64,000 nt of DNA from a virus, in IMG/VR virus record IMGVR_UViG_3300047322_000252, positions 54,221 to 118,220 of that record. One strand, written 5' to 3'. Position numbers and translations under genes: made by a program. Positions 55,542 to 62,631 of the stretch are shown in pieces. The first letter of the stretch is position 1; the number at the start of each line of letters is the position of its first letter. Under the pieces are notes generated by a model, which ran no database searches, was not told where the DNA came from, and saw nothing but the letters and a program-made list of their open reading frames with translations.

Positions 55542-55982
55542 TCACCAGTTCTTGTGGAACCTGCCGGTGGTGAGGTCGAAGGTGTACTGGCTGGTGGCGG
55601 GCTGAGCCTGGCGTGCCAGGGCGGTGGAGGTCCTGCCGGGGGGCGCTGGGATGCGCTGTGGCGCCATGTAGCGCTTCATGCGGCGACCGTGGGCCATCAC
55701 CATGTAGATGACCGCCCAGGTGCAGAAGAGGGCCAGCAGGAGGCACAGAGCGCCCATGCCTCCCTCTCCGCTCACGAAGCCGCCGAGCGCACTGACGTAG
55801 CCGAACACGGCCACCAGGCCCAGCAGGGAGCCACCGATGATGGTGCCTCCCCCGCTGATCCCGGCCTGGGCCGCAGCCCGCTTGTCTCCGGTGGCCTGGT
55901 AGGCCCGGTAGGCCTCGAAGCCAGCGCCGAGAGCTACGTCTCGGATGACGTACCCGTTGTCTCCGGGTTGTCGGATGGTCAT
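55542..55982 (-). CDS. Membrane protein of VWA operon
   Basis: 146 residues; ribosome site AAAGGA. Two hydrophobic stretches: 'GGGTIIGGSLLGLVAVFGYVSALGGFV' (~44-70) and 'GALCLLLALFCTWAVIYMVM' (~76-95), then a basic and flexible C-terminus. Starts 46 bp downstream of the VWA gene and between them sits the composite repeat cluster. Could anchor the MoxR/VWA pair at the membrane. Confidence 0.5.
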   Translation of the reverse strand: MTIRQPGDNGYVIRDVALGAGFEAYRAYQATGDKRAAAQAGISGGGTIIGGSLLGLVAVFGYVSALGGFVSGEGGMGALCLLLALFCTWAVIYMVMAHGRRMKRYMAPQRIPAPPGRTSTALARQAQPATSQYTFDLTTGRFHKNW

Positions 55983-55997
55983 GGTCAGGGGTCCTTT

Positions 55998-56034
55998 GTC
56001 AATGTCAATGGTGTTGTGACGATGTTATCACATC
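55998..56034. repeat. Composite motif B plus two motif A-like sites
   Basis: GTCAATGTCAATG (55998-56010, exact reverse motif B), GTTGTGACGAT (56013-56023) and GTTATCACATC (56024-56034), end to end between the VWA gene and the membrane gene. Confidence 0.6.
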
Positions 56035-58019
56035 GCCCGGAGAATGTACCGGCGCAGGAAGTGAGGAATCTCGCCCAGCGAGCCAAGTTGCTGGACGGTG
56101 GAGCACTGCTCCATGCCGTTCGGGCCACTGCTGATCGGGGTGTTCCAGAAGAACATGACCATGTCCCGGTGGGGCACCATGTAGTCGCCCAGGCTGTACT
56201 TGCTGTGCCAACGCCCGCCCCAGGCGCCATCGGTCATGATGATCACCAGGTGGTGATCCTTCCCGGCCATCTGGTCGTCCAGCAGGTCGAGCGTGGACTT
56301 GGGGTCGGTGCCACCGCAGGGGATGACGTCGTAGGGCACTTCCAGGGGACGGTCATCCTTGTCCCACAGGAGGTAGGGCGCCGTGTCGAACAGGGTGACG
56401 GTGCAGGGGATGCCCACCACGTCGCACGCACTCTTCACACCGAACGCCGCTGTCGCCAGGTCGTCGTTGTAGGGCTGCATCGAGCCGGACCCGTCCAGCA
56501 CGAGGGACACCGCCATGTTGGGCAGGTGCATATCGCCCCCGTCCGCATACTGGCGGAAGAACTCCATATCGCCCGGCTGACGGGTCTTGTAGCGGATGAC
56601 GTCCACGACGCCCTGGCGCTGGTTGCCCTGCCACGACGGCGCCCGCTCCGCACGAGCCTCTTCCATGAGGTTGCGCAGGCCACGGTTCAGCTTGGTGGCC
56701 TCGGCGGTGAGCAGGGGGTCGGGATGGCCGACCGTGGGCACCCGCTTGATGGGCAGGGAGCCGTTGGCCCTCGCCAGCGCCTCGTTGAACGCCCTGACGT
56801 CACCGACCACCGTGCGGTCCTGGTTCCGCTCTTCCTTCGCCCGGCGCACGGCCTCACGTAGGGTGTCCCGGTTCCAATCCTTGTTCCACACGGCCTCGCC
56901 AACCGAGTCGTCAGCGGCGCCGCCGAACGGGTCCAGGTCGCCAATCTCGCCCTTGGCACCACGGTCCGCAACGGCTGGGCCGTCACCTTCGTCGTCGCCC
57001 TCGTCGTCACCCTCATCGGCGTCTGCATCCTCGTCGCCATCCTCGTCGTCTGGCGTCCCTTGACCCTGGCCTTCGCCGTCCTGGTCCTCGCCCTCATCTA
57101 CGCCTGGCGCCTGTGAGCGGTCGAGACGCTGGGCCTCTTCCTTGCCGTCCAGCGCCTCGCCATCGCCATGGCCGTCCATGTCGTCCAGGTTGGACCCTGC
57201 CGCCAGGCGGTTGAAGCGCACGACGCACTCCCACATGGTGTCCAGGTCGCCAGCCGCCATGTAGCGGTCGATCAGGCGCTCAACCTCTCGGACCTGAGCC
57301 TCACCGACCTCTTGGACCATGGCGACACGAGCGGCCACCCGAATGGCCTCGTCCACGTGCTTGCGACCGTGGAGCAGGAGGTAGGCCCTGGGCGACACGT
57401 CGCCGTTCAGGACGTGGGTGAGCACGATCACGTTGTAGTAGCGGCCGAGGTTCTTGGAATCCCTCACCATGGCCGTCTCCATGCGCTGATCTTCGAGCAT
57501 GTTCCAGGCGTGGTGCAGTTCGTCCTGGTCAGCGATCCACTGGCCGAGTGACCGGCGCCGCTGGTTCCTGGCCCAATCGTTGTCATCACAGGGCATGACG
57601 TGGTCCAGCATGTTCAGGAAGGGGACCGTCTTGATGATGTGGCCCGCCTCGTGGTACGCCAGCCCTCGCAGGTCGGCGGCGAAGTCCAGCGTCATCTCCT
57701 GATCCTCCCGGATGGCCGGAATGGAGAGGTTGATCGACCGGAAATCGGTGTAGGCAGAGAACTCTCGGGCCGGATGCTCCACAGAGAGGGGAACACGCTT
57801 CCCGGCCCAGGAGTCGATGGCGCCGCTGATCCGGGGCACGAGGCCGGTGATCACGGCGTTCTGCTTCAAGATGAAGCCCTTGGTCTGCTTCTGCTTGTCC
57901 AGGGCCTCTCGGCGGTCCATGGCGAGACTCCGCTGCTCACGCAGCTTGCGCCGCTCAGCGGCCTGCTCTCGCCTGACGTCCCGGAGGGACTTGCCTGCTA
58001 TGGGGTCAGGGGTGCTCAT
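56028..58019 (-). CDS. VWA-domain protein with N-terminal HExxH motif (CobT-like)
   Basis: 663 residues from ATG 58019; the open frame runs further upstream but is antisense to the ATPase. The N-terminal part has 'LAYHEAGHIIK' (HEAGH, residues 123-127), a zinc-protease-like HExxH. A ~75-residue acidic Asp/Glu-rich linker (~330-405) follows. The C-terminal VWA domain has the MIDAS motif DGSGSM (~506-511), then 'CGGTDP' and 'IIMTDGAWGG'. Such proteins partner MoxR-type AAA+ ATPases to remodel or activate proteins or metal centres. The partner is encoded divergently at 58164. A TACACT box 7 nt upstream suggests leaderless initiation. Confidence 0.75.
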   Translation of the reverse strand: MSTPDPIAGKSLRDVRREQAAERRKLREQRSLAMDRREALDKQKQTKGFILKQNAVITGLVPRISGAIDSWAGKRVPLSVEHPAREFSAYTDFRSINLSIPAIREDQEMTLDFAADLRGLAYHEAGHIIKTVPFLNMLDHVMPCDDNDWARNQRRRSLGQWIADQDELHHAWNMLEDQRMETAMVRDSKNLGRYYNVIVLTHVLNGDVSPRAYLLLHGRKHVDEAIRVAARVAMVQEVGEAQVREVERLIDRYMAAGDLDTMWECVVRFNRLAAGSNLDDMDGHGDGEALDGKEEAQRLDRSQAPGVDEGEDQDGEGQGQGTPDDEDGDEDADADEGDDEGDDEGDGPAVADRGAKGEIGDLDPFGGAADDSVGEAVWNKDWNRDTLREAVRRAKEERNQDRTVVGDVRAFNEALARANGSLPIKRVPTVGHPDPLLTAEATKLNRGLRNLMEEARAERAPSWQGNQRQGVVDVIRYKTRQPGDMEFFRQYADGGDMHLPNMAVSLVLDGSGSMQPYNDDLATAAFGVKSACDVVGIPCTVTLFDTAPYLLWDKDDRPLEVPYDVIPCGGTDPKSTLDLLDDQMAGKDHHLVIIMTDGAWGGRWHSKYSLGDYMVPHRDMVMFFWNTPISSGPNGMEQCSTVQQLGSLGEIPHFLRRYILRAM

Positions 58020-58163
58020 GACAGGTAGTGTAGCAGGTACCGTACCGGGCACAACGTCACTTGTGTTCAGAACGTTGTGACAAGTTGCACACGAGTATGA
58101 AGGTGTGACGGCCCTCTGCCCTGATACAGTGTCCTCGTACCTGAGAGCGAGAAAGCCCCTGAC
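58020..58163. promoter_or_regulatory. Divergent promoter region of the MoxR/VWA pair
   Basis: Minus strand: AGTGTA (58027-58032, read TACACT), 7 nt from ATG 58019. Plus strand: TACAGT (58125-58130), 33 nt from ATG 58164, with purine-rich leader GAGAGCGAGAAAG. A motif A copy with one mismatch (GTTGTGACAAG, 58074-58084) lies between and could control both. Confidence 0.55.
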
Positions 58164-59192
58164 ATGGCAACTCCAAACCCGAAAGCGAGCAAGCGGCCGA
58201 TGGCCTCCACCCTGACAGTGACCGGCGAGGAAGCTCGCCCTCTGACGATCGATGACGAGCGCCTGGATGCGCTGCGTCCCAACCCCCTCCTGGCGCAGAC
58301 CTACGTGAGCCGCAAGATGGCGAACGGGGACACCGACGTCGAGTACCTGATGAAGTGCTGGGCCAAGCGGGAGAACGTCCTGCTGGTCGGTGACACCCAG
58401 GGCGGCAAGACGATGCTGGTCAACGTCCTCGCCATCCATATCGGTGAGGCCATGGGCCTCGGCAAGCCGGTGCCGGTGTTCACCCTCTCGGCCTCGAACG
58501 GCATCACTGACTTCGACCTGTTCGGACAACCCACGGCGTGGACCGATCCCGAGACGGGCATCGAGCGCCTGGTGTGGCTCCCCGGCATGGCCGACCTGGC
58601 TGCCCGAGTCGGCGGCATCTTCTACCTGGACGAGGTCAACATGATGCCCGAGCGGGTCACGTCGAGCCTCCACCCCATGACTGACTGGCGCCGGACGTTC
58701 ACCAACCGGGCCAAGGCCGTCAAGGTCCCCGGCGACGGCTTCATGCCCGAGACGGTCACCCTGTCGGACAACCTGTGGATCGTCGGCACCATGAACCCCA
58801 ACTACCGGGGCGCCGGGGCGCTCAACGAGGCCTTCGCCAATCGTTTCCGCCACCTGGACTGGACCTACGACGACAAGGTCGAGCGGTCCCTGATCCCCAA
58901 CGATGCCGTGCGCACCCTGGGCGATGCCCTGCGCCAGGCCCGAGCCACCGGCCACGTCCGTACCCCGGTCGGCACCAGCGCCCTCATGCGGCTGGCCGAT
59001 GACTGTGTGAGCGATGGCGTGGATATGGCCCTGTTCGTCCTGACCAGCATGTTCACCAGCGACGAGCGCCTGGTGGTGGACGAAATCATCGAGAGCCGCA
59101 GCTTCAAGACGCTGTTGCAGAACGCCATCGACCACGCTCACCCCCTCACCGGCTCCGGTGACGGCGTGCTGGACCCGGATAGCCCGTTCTAG
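58164..59192 (+). CDS. MoxR/CobS-type AAA+ ATPase
   Basis: 342 residues. Walker A is GDTQGGKT (about 75-82), Walker B 'GIFYLDEVNMM' (~155), sensor-1 'LWIVGTMNPNYRGA', arginine finger region 'ALNEAFANRFRH'. 'FDLFGQPTAW' is the MoxR/CobS/GvpN feature after Walker A. The AAA+ would act on, or through, the VWA protein encoded divergently. Homologues serve as chaperones for enzyme maturation, cobalt chelation or gas vesicles; none of those substrates is visible here. Confidence 0.8.
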   Translation: MATPNPKASKRPMASTLTVTGEEARPLTIDDERLDALRPNPLLAQTYVSRKMANGDTDVEYLMKCWAKRENVLLVGDTQGGKTMLVNVLAIHIGEAMGLGKPVPVFTLSASNGITDFDLFGQPTAWTDPETGIERLVWLPGMADLAARVGGIFYLDEVNMMPERVTSSLHPMTDWRRTFTNRAKAVKVPGDGFMPETVTLSDNLWIVGTMNPNYRGAGALNEAFANRFRHLDWTYDDKVERSLIPNDAVRTLGDALRQARATGHVRTPVGTSALMRLADDCVSDGVDMALFVLTSMFTSDERLVVDEIIESRSFKTLLQNAIDHAHPLTGSGDGVLDPDSPF

Positions 59193-59198
59193 CAGCAC

Positions 59199-59226
59199 GA
59201 ACCTCCCCCCAATAGGGGGGAGGTTC
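59199..59226 (+). terminator. Terminator after ATPase gene
   Basis: Perfect 12-bp stem GAACCTCCCCCC / GGGGGGAGGTTC, loop AATA. Two motif A-like sites (59228-59238, 59240-59250) follow directly. Confidence 0.85.
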
Positions 59227-59288
59227 AACTGTCACAACAGTTCTCACAACAGTCCGTTTGGCCTACATACCGAGGCCTAAGAATGAGG

Positions 59289-59300
59289 TACGATTCTCCC
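59289..59300 (+). promoter_or_regulatory. Candidate leaderless promoter (TACGAT)
   Basis: TACGAT 59289-59294, 6 nt before ATG 59301; fixes that start over the ATG at 59283. Confidence 0.5.
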
Positions 59301-60095
59301 ATGCAAACCCTGGCACCCCAACCGAACCGCTCCACCAACAGCATCACGCTCTCGTGGGGCATGATCAACATTCCCTGCTCCGTCTACACCGGCACCGAGT
59401 CGGTCAGCGTGGCCCGCAAAGAGTTCGTGGTCGGCACCGACCATCCGGTGGGCCGGGTGTCCATCGACAAGGTGGACGGCACCGTGGTCGATCGGGCCGA
59501 CGTCGTCAAGATGGCTGAGGCCACCAGCGGCGTGTTCGTCCTCCTGGACGACGACGAGATTGCCGCCGTCACGACCGACCGGGGCCTCGCCACCATCGAG
59601 GGCTTCGTGCCCGTCACCAAGCTGGGCGAGTACCTGACCGATGGCCTGCTGCAAGTCCGGCCCAAGCGGGTCAAGGGCAAGGTCGATCCGGGGGGCAACC
59701 GCTCCCTGGCCCTGCTCTTCGCCGCCATGAAGCGGGAGAAGGTCGCCGCCCTGGTGAACGTGGCTCTGCGTGGCCCGGCCCGCTACGCCTTGCTCACCAG
59801 CGACGGCTTCATGCGCTTCGTGATCACCGCCGACTGCATCCGCACCCCGCTCCCCATGCCGGACGGCGTCGCCACCATGGACGAGGTCACCATGGCCTGC
59901 ACGTTCATCAAGGCCATGGGCAAGGGCACGCCGGTCCTCACCGACAGCACGGCCCGAGCCATCCAGTCCTACGTGGACAGCAAGGCCGAGGGCCATCCGG
60001 TCATCGTGAGCGAGGAACCCGTCGCCACCGGCCCCGAACTCATGCAGCAGATGCTCGCCAGCATCGAGCAGCAGAAGGCTGCCAAGGCCTCCTGA
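59301..60095 (+). CDS. ku: Ku-like DNA end-binding protein
   Basis: 264 residues, the size of bacterial Ku. 'STNSITLSWGMINIPCSVYTG' is the Ku N-terminal strand 'ISFGLV.IPV.LY'. Then 'PVGRVSIDKVDGTVVDRADVVKMAEATSGVFVLLDDDEI' (cut) matches the Ku segment 'V...DG..V....IVKGYE...G.YVVLTDEE', and the later helical region fits. Bacterial Ku recruits LigD to join DNA ends; mycobacteriophages Omega and Corndog encode Ku used for circularisation with host LigD. No ligase is in this window. Confidence 0.75.
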   Translation: MQTLAPQPNRSTNSITLSWGMINIPCSVYTGTESVSVARKEFVVGTDHPVGRVSIDKVDGTVVDRADVVKMAEATSGVFVLLDDDEIAAVTTDRGLATIEGFVPVTKLGEYLTDGLLQVRPKRVKGKVDPGGNRSLALLFAAMKREKVAALVNVALRGPARYALLTSDGFMRFVITADCIRTPLPMPDGVATMDEVTMACTFIKAMGKGTPVLTDSTARAIQSYVDSKAEGHPVIVSEEPVATGPELMQQMLASIEQQKAAKAS

Positions 60096-60104
60096 GCACG
60101 CACA

Positions 60105-60130
60105 AGAGCAGGGCCGCAAGGCCCTGCTCT
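60105..60130 (+). terminator. Terminator after Ku gene
   Basis: Perfect 11-bp stem AGAGCAGGGCC / GGCCCTGCTCT with loop GCAA. Confidence 0.85.
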
Positions 60131-60168
60131 CATGCCTGTGCCCAGGTGGCCGGGCATGCTAGCATCGT

Positions 60169-60186
60169 TTCCGAACCTGTACAAAG
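60169..60186 (+). promoter_or_regulatory. TTCCGAACCTGT element and possible promoter
   Basis: TTCCGAACCTGT (60169-60180), followed by ACAAAG; the same element lies in the promoter at 23178 and before 12365. TACAAA overlapping it is a weak -10 candidate. Confidence 0.4.
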
Positions 60187-60214
60187 CACCACCCCTGAAA
60201 GGCGGGACAGGACA

Positions 60215-60454
60215 GTGACTCTCCGACAGAGACTCCGGGACGCCCGGAGTCGAGCCTTCGACCGTTACGCCGAGAAGTACGGCACGCTGCACCATCGTGA
60301 CCCCCGGTCGCACACGGTGATCATCCTCAATCCCGAGGACGCCGACTGGACACACGACGAGTTCGTGGCCGAGCTACTGCGCCGGGCCAACAACGGCGAG
60401 CCGTACCCGGACGTCACGGTGCGACCGTGGAATCCGGGCGGGCCGTACGCATGA
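60215..60454 (+). CDS. Hypothetical protein
   Basis: 79 residues from GTG 60215; GAAAGG lies upstream. 'RSHTVIILNPEDADWTHDEFVAELLRRANNGEPYPDV' (cut) is a mixed alpha/beta pattern without a known motif. The stop overlaps the next ATG (ATGA), so it is coupled to the glycosyltransferase fragment. Confidence 0.5.
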   Translation: MTLRQRLRDARSRAFDRYAEKYGTLHHRDPRSHTVIILNPEDADWTHDEFVAELLRRANNGEPYPDVTVRPWNPGGPYA

Positions 60455-60993
60455 TCAAGGGCGCCGTGGTCACCATGGGCCGGGTCTGCGCTCAGAAGGA
60501 CCCGCTGTACTTCGCAGAGGCGGCGAGCTACTACATGCACCGGCCCCGGCCGTGGGTGTGGATCGGTGGCGCCAACGATGACGACGCCAAGGCTGCCGAG
60601 TACATGGCGGCGCTGGACGAGGCGGGCGTGATCATCACCGGCTGGCTGGAACGAGACGAGGCGCTGGCGTGGCTGAGCTACGCCCACGTCTACGTCCACA
60701 CAGCGGCCTGGGAAGGCAACCCCGTCACGGTCTACGAGGCGGCGGTACGAGGCCTGCCCGTCATCTGCCGGGACATTCCCGCCGTCAAGGCCGAGGGCAT
60801 CGAGTACCTGACCACCAGCCCTGCCCACATGGCCGGGTGGGTGCGGGTGATGGACGACGAGTACCAATGGCGCCGGGCTGCCTGGTGGTCCATGGGCTGG
60901 GTCCAGCGCCACATGGAACAGAGCCAGCGCCAGGCCCTGCGTGAGGTCTACGGCCTGATCGATGTGACAACGGACCTGCCCGTTCCCCGGTGA
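60451..60993 (+). CDS. Glycosyltransferase family 4-type C-terminal half
   Basis: 180 residues. It matches only the nucleotide-sugar-binding half of a GT-B enzyme: 'VTMGRVCAQKDPLYFAEAASYY' (first strand and helix), 'WVWIGGANDDD', 'VIITGWLERDEALAWLSYAHVYVHTAAWEGNPVTVYEAAVRGLPVICRD' (cut) with the 'EG.P.T.YEA...G.PV' motif that binds the sugar donor. The N-terminal acceptor domain is absent and no upstream gene supplies it. Either it works with a host or phage partner, or it has a different use. The stop overlaps the next GTG. Confidence 0.7.
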   Translation: MIKGAVVTMGRVCAQKDPLYFAEAASYYMHRPRPWVWIGGANDDDAKAAEYMAALDEAGVIITGWLERDEALAWLSYAHVYVHTAAWEGNPVTVYEAAVRGLPVICRDIPAVKAEGIEYLTTSPAHMAGWVRVMDDEYQWRRAAWWSMGWVQRHMEQSQRQALREVYGLIDVTTDLPVPR

Positions 60994-62315
60994 ACAAGGT
61001 GACCAGGAGGGCGCTCCTAGCGGGCACCCTCCTGGGCCTCACACAGATCGCTGGCGACAGAGTGTTACGGTTCTGCTGCATGAGCGACCTGCAACCTGTC
61101 ATCGATGACCTGCGCAAGCAGGCATCAGCCATCAGTGCCTCGGCGGGCGTGATCAGACAGCAGGCCACCAGCATGGATGCCGCTGCTGCGGCCATCAATG
61201 CCGACGCCGACAAGCTGGCTGCCGCTCCCGTCACCCCACCTACTCCCATCGAGCCGCCGCCTGTCACCGGCACGCAGACTCTCGGACAACGCTTCGGGGC
61301 GTTCTCCATGCCGCTGGAACAGGTGCAGGGTGTGACCCAGGCCTTCATCGACCAGCAAGCCGACCTGATCAAGGAATCGGGCGCCGGGTGGTGGCGGGGC
61401 GACTACCCCATCCGCCAGGTGTATCCGACCAAGGGCGGCGCCTACCAGTGGGCCGACACCGACCGCTGGGTGTTGGCGGCGTTGAAGCGTGGTATCAAGC
61501 CGCTGCCCATCCTCTACATGCTTCCGGCTCACATGGTGGGCACGCCCTACAACGACAAGAACCAGCCCACCAATGACAGCGAGTGGGCCGACGTCATCAC
61601 CGAGTGCTGCAAGCACCTGTGGTCCCTTGGTGTCACAGCAGTCGAGACGTGGAACGAGGCCAATCTGTCCGGCTTCTGGACCAACGCCGCCAGTACCGAC
61701 GACGCCTACCGGGGCAAGTACACCCGCATGATGAAGGCGGCGTACCCCAAGATCAAGGCGGCGGTGCCCAACATGGTGGTGATCGTCGCCGGGCTGAGCA
61801 CGGCTGACACCGTGTGGGGCGCCACGCAGCAGCCCAACCCTCCGGGCTGCGGAGCGCTGAGCACGATCAAGAGTTACGCCGACAAGGGCATGTTCTCCAA
61901 CTGCGACGCTCTCGGCTGGCACCCGTACCTGGACACCGACTACCCCTGCAAGGACGTGGGCAACTGGCCGTCCTGGTCGCCCAAGGCAGTCAAGGCGGCG
62001 CTGGACATCATCGACGCTGCCGCCCCTGGCCGGGGCATCAGTCTGTGGACCACCGAGACAGGCTGCCCGAGGTCGGCGGTGGGCGGAAGTCAAGGCACGC
62101 AGTCACAGCGGGCCAAGGACGCCCTCAACGCCTACATGCCGGGCGGTTGTCTCAACGCCTACCAAGGGCGCCTGGGTCCGTTCTTCTGGTTCTGCATGAT
62201 CGATCGCAACACAGGCGACGGTCGAGAGGACAGCTTCGGGTGGGTGAACCGCTCCGGGGGCAAGTACCAGGTCTTCGCAGACATGAAGACCGTGTTCGCA
62301 CAGGCCTGGGCATGA
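60990..62315 (+). CDS. Secreted glycoside hydrolase (clan A-like)
   Basis: 441 residues from a GTG coupled to the previous stop. The start 'NKVTRRALLAGTLLGLTQIAGDRVL' is a Tat-like (RR) signal. Alternatively ATG 61080, with TACGGT (61066-61071) upstream, would give a 411-residue protein without it. A helical segment and Pro-rich linker (~30-95) precede a (beta/alpha)8 domain: 'TAVETWNEANLSGFW' holds the N-E acid/base (~residue 222) and 'SLWTTETG' the nucleophile Glu (~355), as in GH5/GH39-like enzymes. It probably attacks a host-surface or matrix polysaccharide. Confidence 0.75.
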   Translation: MNKVTRRALLAGTLLGLTQIAGDRVLRFCCMSDLQPVIDDLRKQASAISASAGVIRQQATSMDAAAAAINADADKLAAAPVTPPTPIEPPPVTGTQTLGQRFGAFSMPLEQVQGVTQAFIDQQADLIKESGAGWWRGDYPIRQVYPTKGGAYQWADTDRWVLAALKRGIKPLPILYMLPAHMVGTPYNDKNQPTNDSEWADVITECCKHLWSLGVTAVETWNEANLSGFWTNAASTDDAYRGKYTRMMKAAYPKIKAAVPNMVVIVAGLSTADTVWGATQQPNPPGCGALSTIKSYADKGMFSNCDALGWHPYLDTDYPCKDVGNWPSWSPKAVKAALDIIDAAAPGRGISLWTTETGCPRSAVGGSQGTQSQRAKDALNAYMPGGCLNAYQGRLGPFFWFCMIDRNTGDGREDSFGWVNRSGGKYQVFADMKTVFAQAWA

Positions 62316-62458
62316 GCGAGCAGCCGGGCCAGGAGATCTACTACCCGGAGGTTGACCCGAACAGGCCCAAGCCACCGAGGCCCAATCCGCCCCTGGACCC
62401 GTACCCGCACCCCGGCACGCTGGTGCAGAAGCACCTGGACGCACCGCCGCCTGGTTGA
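62312..62458 (+). CDS. Small Pro-rich protein
   Basis: 48 residues, ATGA overlap with the hydrolase. Pro-rich (NRPKPPRPNPPLDPYPHPGT) and disordered. It is followed at once by the composite repeat and terminator. Confidence 0.5.
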   Translation: MSEQPGQEIYYPEVDPNRPKPPRPNPPLDPYPHPGTLVQKHLDAPPPG

Positions 62459-62485
62459 CACAACAGCAGGGCCATTGACATTGAC
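62454..62485. repeat. Composite of motif A and motif B sites
   Basis: GTTGACACAAC (62454-62464, one mismatch to motif A) and CATTGACATTGAC (62473-62485, exact motif B), just before the terminator stem. Confidence 0.6.
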
Positions 62486-62518
62486 AAAGCCCCCTCGATT
62501 CCGGGTCGAGGGGGCTTT
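62486..62518 (+). terminator. Terminator
   Basis: Perfect 13-bp stem AAAGCCCCCTCGA / TCGAGGGGGCTTT, 7-nt loop, followed by GTCGTT. Confidence 0.85.
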
Positions 62519-62618
62519 GTCGTTCCCGGAGGTCAAGCCAGGAGAGAGGTCAACGTAGCAGGTCACACCACGAGCACGAATGGTCCGTTCGACCCATGTT
62601 CGGTACCCTACGAATGAC

Positions 62619-62631
62619 TAGAGTATGAAGC
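62619..62631 (+). promoter_or_regulatory. Candidate leaderless promoter (TAGAGT)
   Basis: TAGAGT 62619-62624, 7 nt before ATG 62632; no -35. Confidence 0.5.

Noticed and set aside
55473-56861. Large plus-strand ORF (462 codons) and several other long antisense ORFs (for example 585-1601, 4711-5670, 14029-15153 on minus; 10240-11133 on plus)
   Set aside because: They mirror strong genes on the other strand, have Arg/Pro/Val-biased composition typical of shadows in GC-rich DNA, and show no motifs.
58020-59228. N-terminal extension of the VWA protein to 59228
   Set aside because: It is antisense to the MoxR-type ATPase gene; ATG 58019 with TACACT upstream is the natural start.
3125-62485. Motif B copies as a CRISPR array or as ordinary sigma70 promoters
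   Set aside because: Copies are kilobases apart without spacers, and most have no -10 hexamer about 17 bp after TTGACA.
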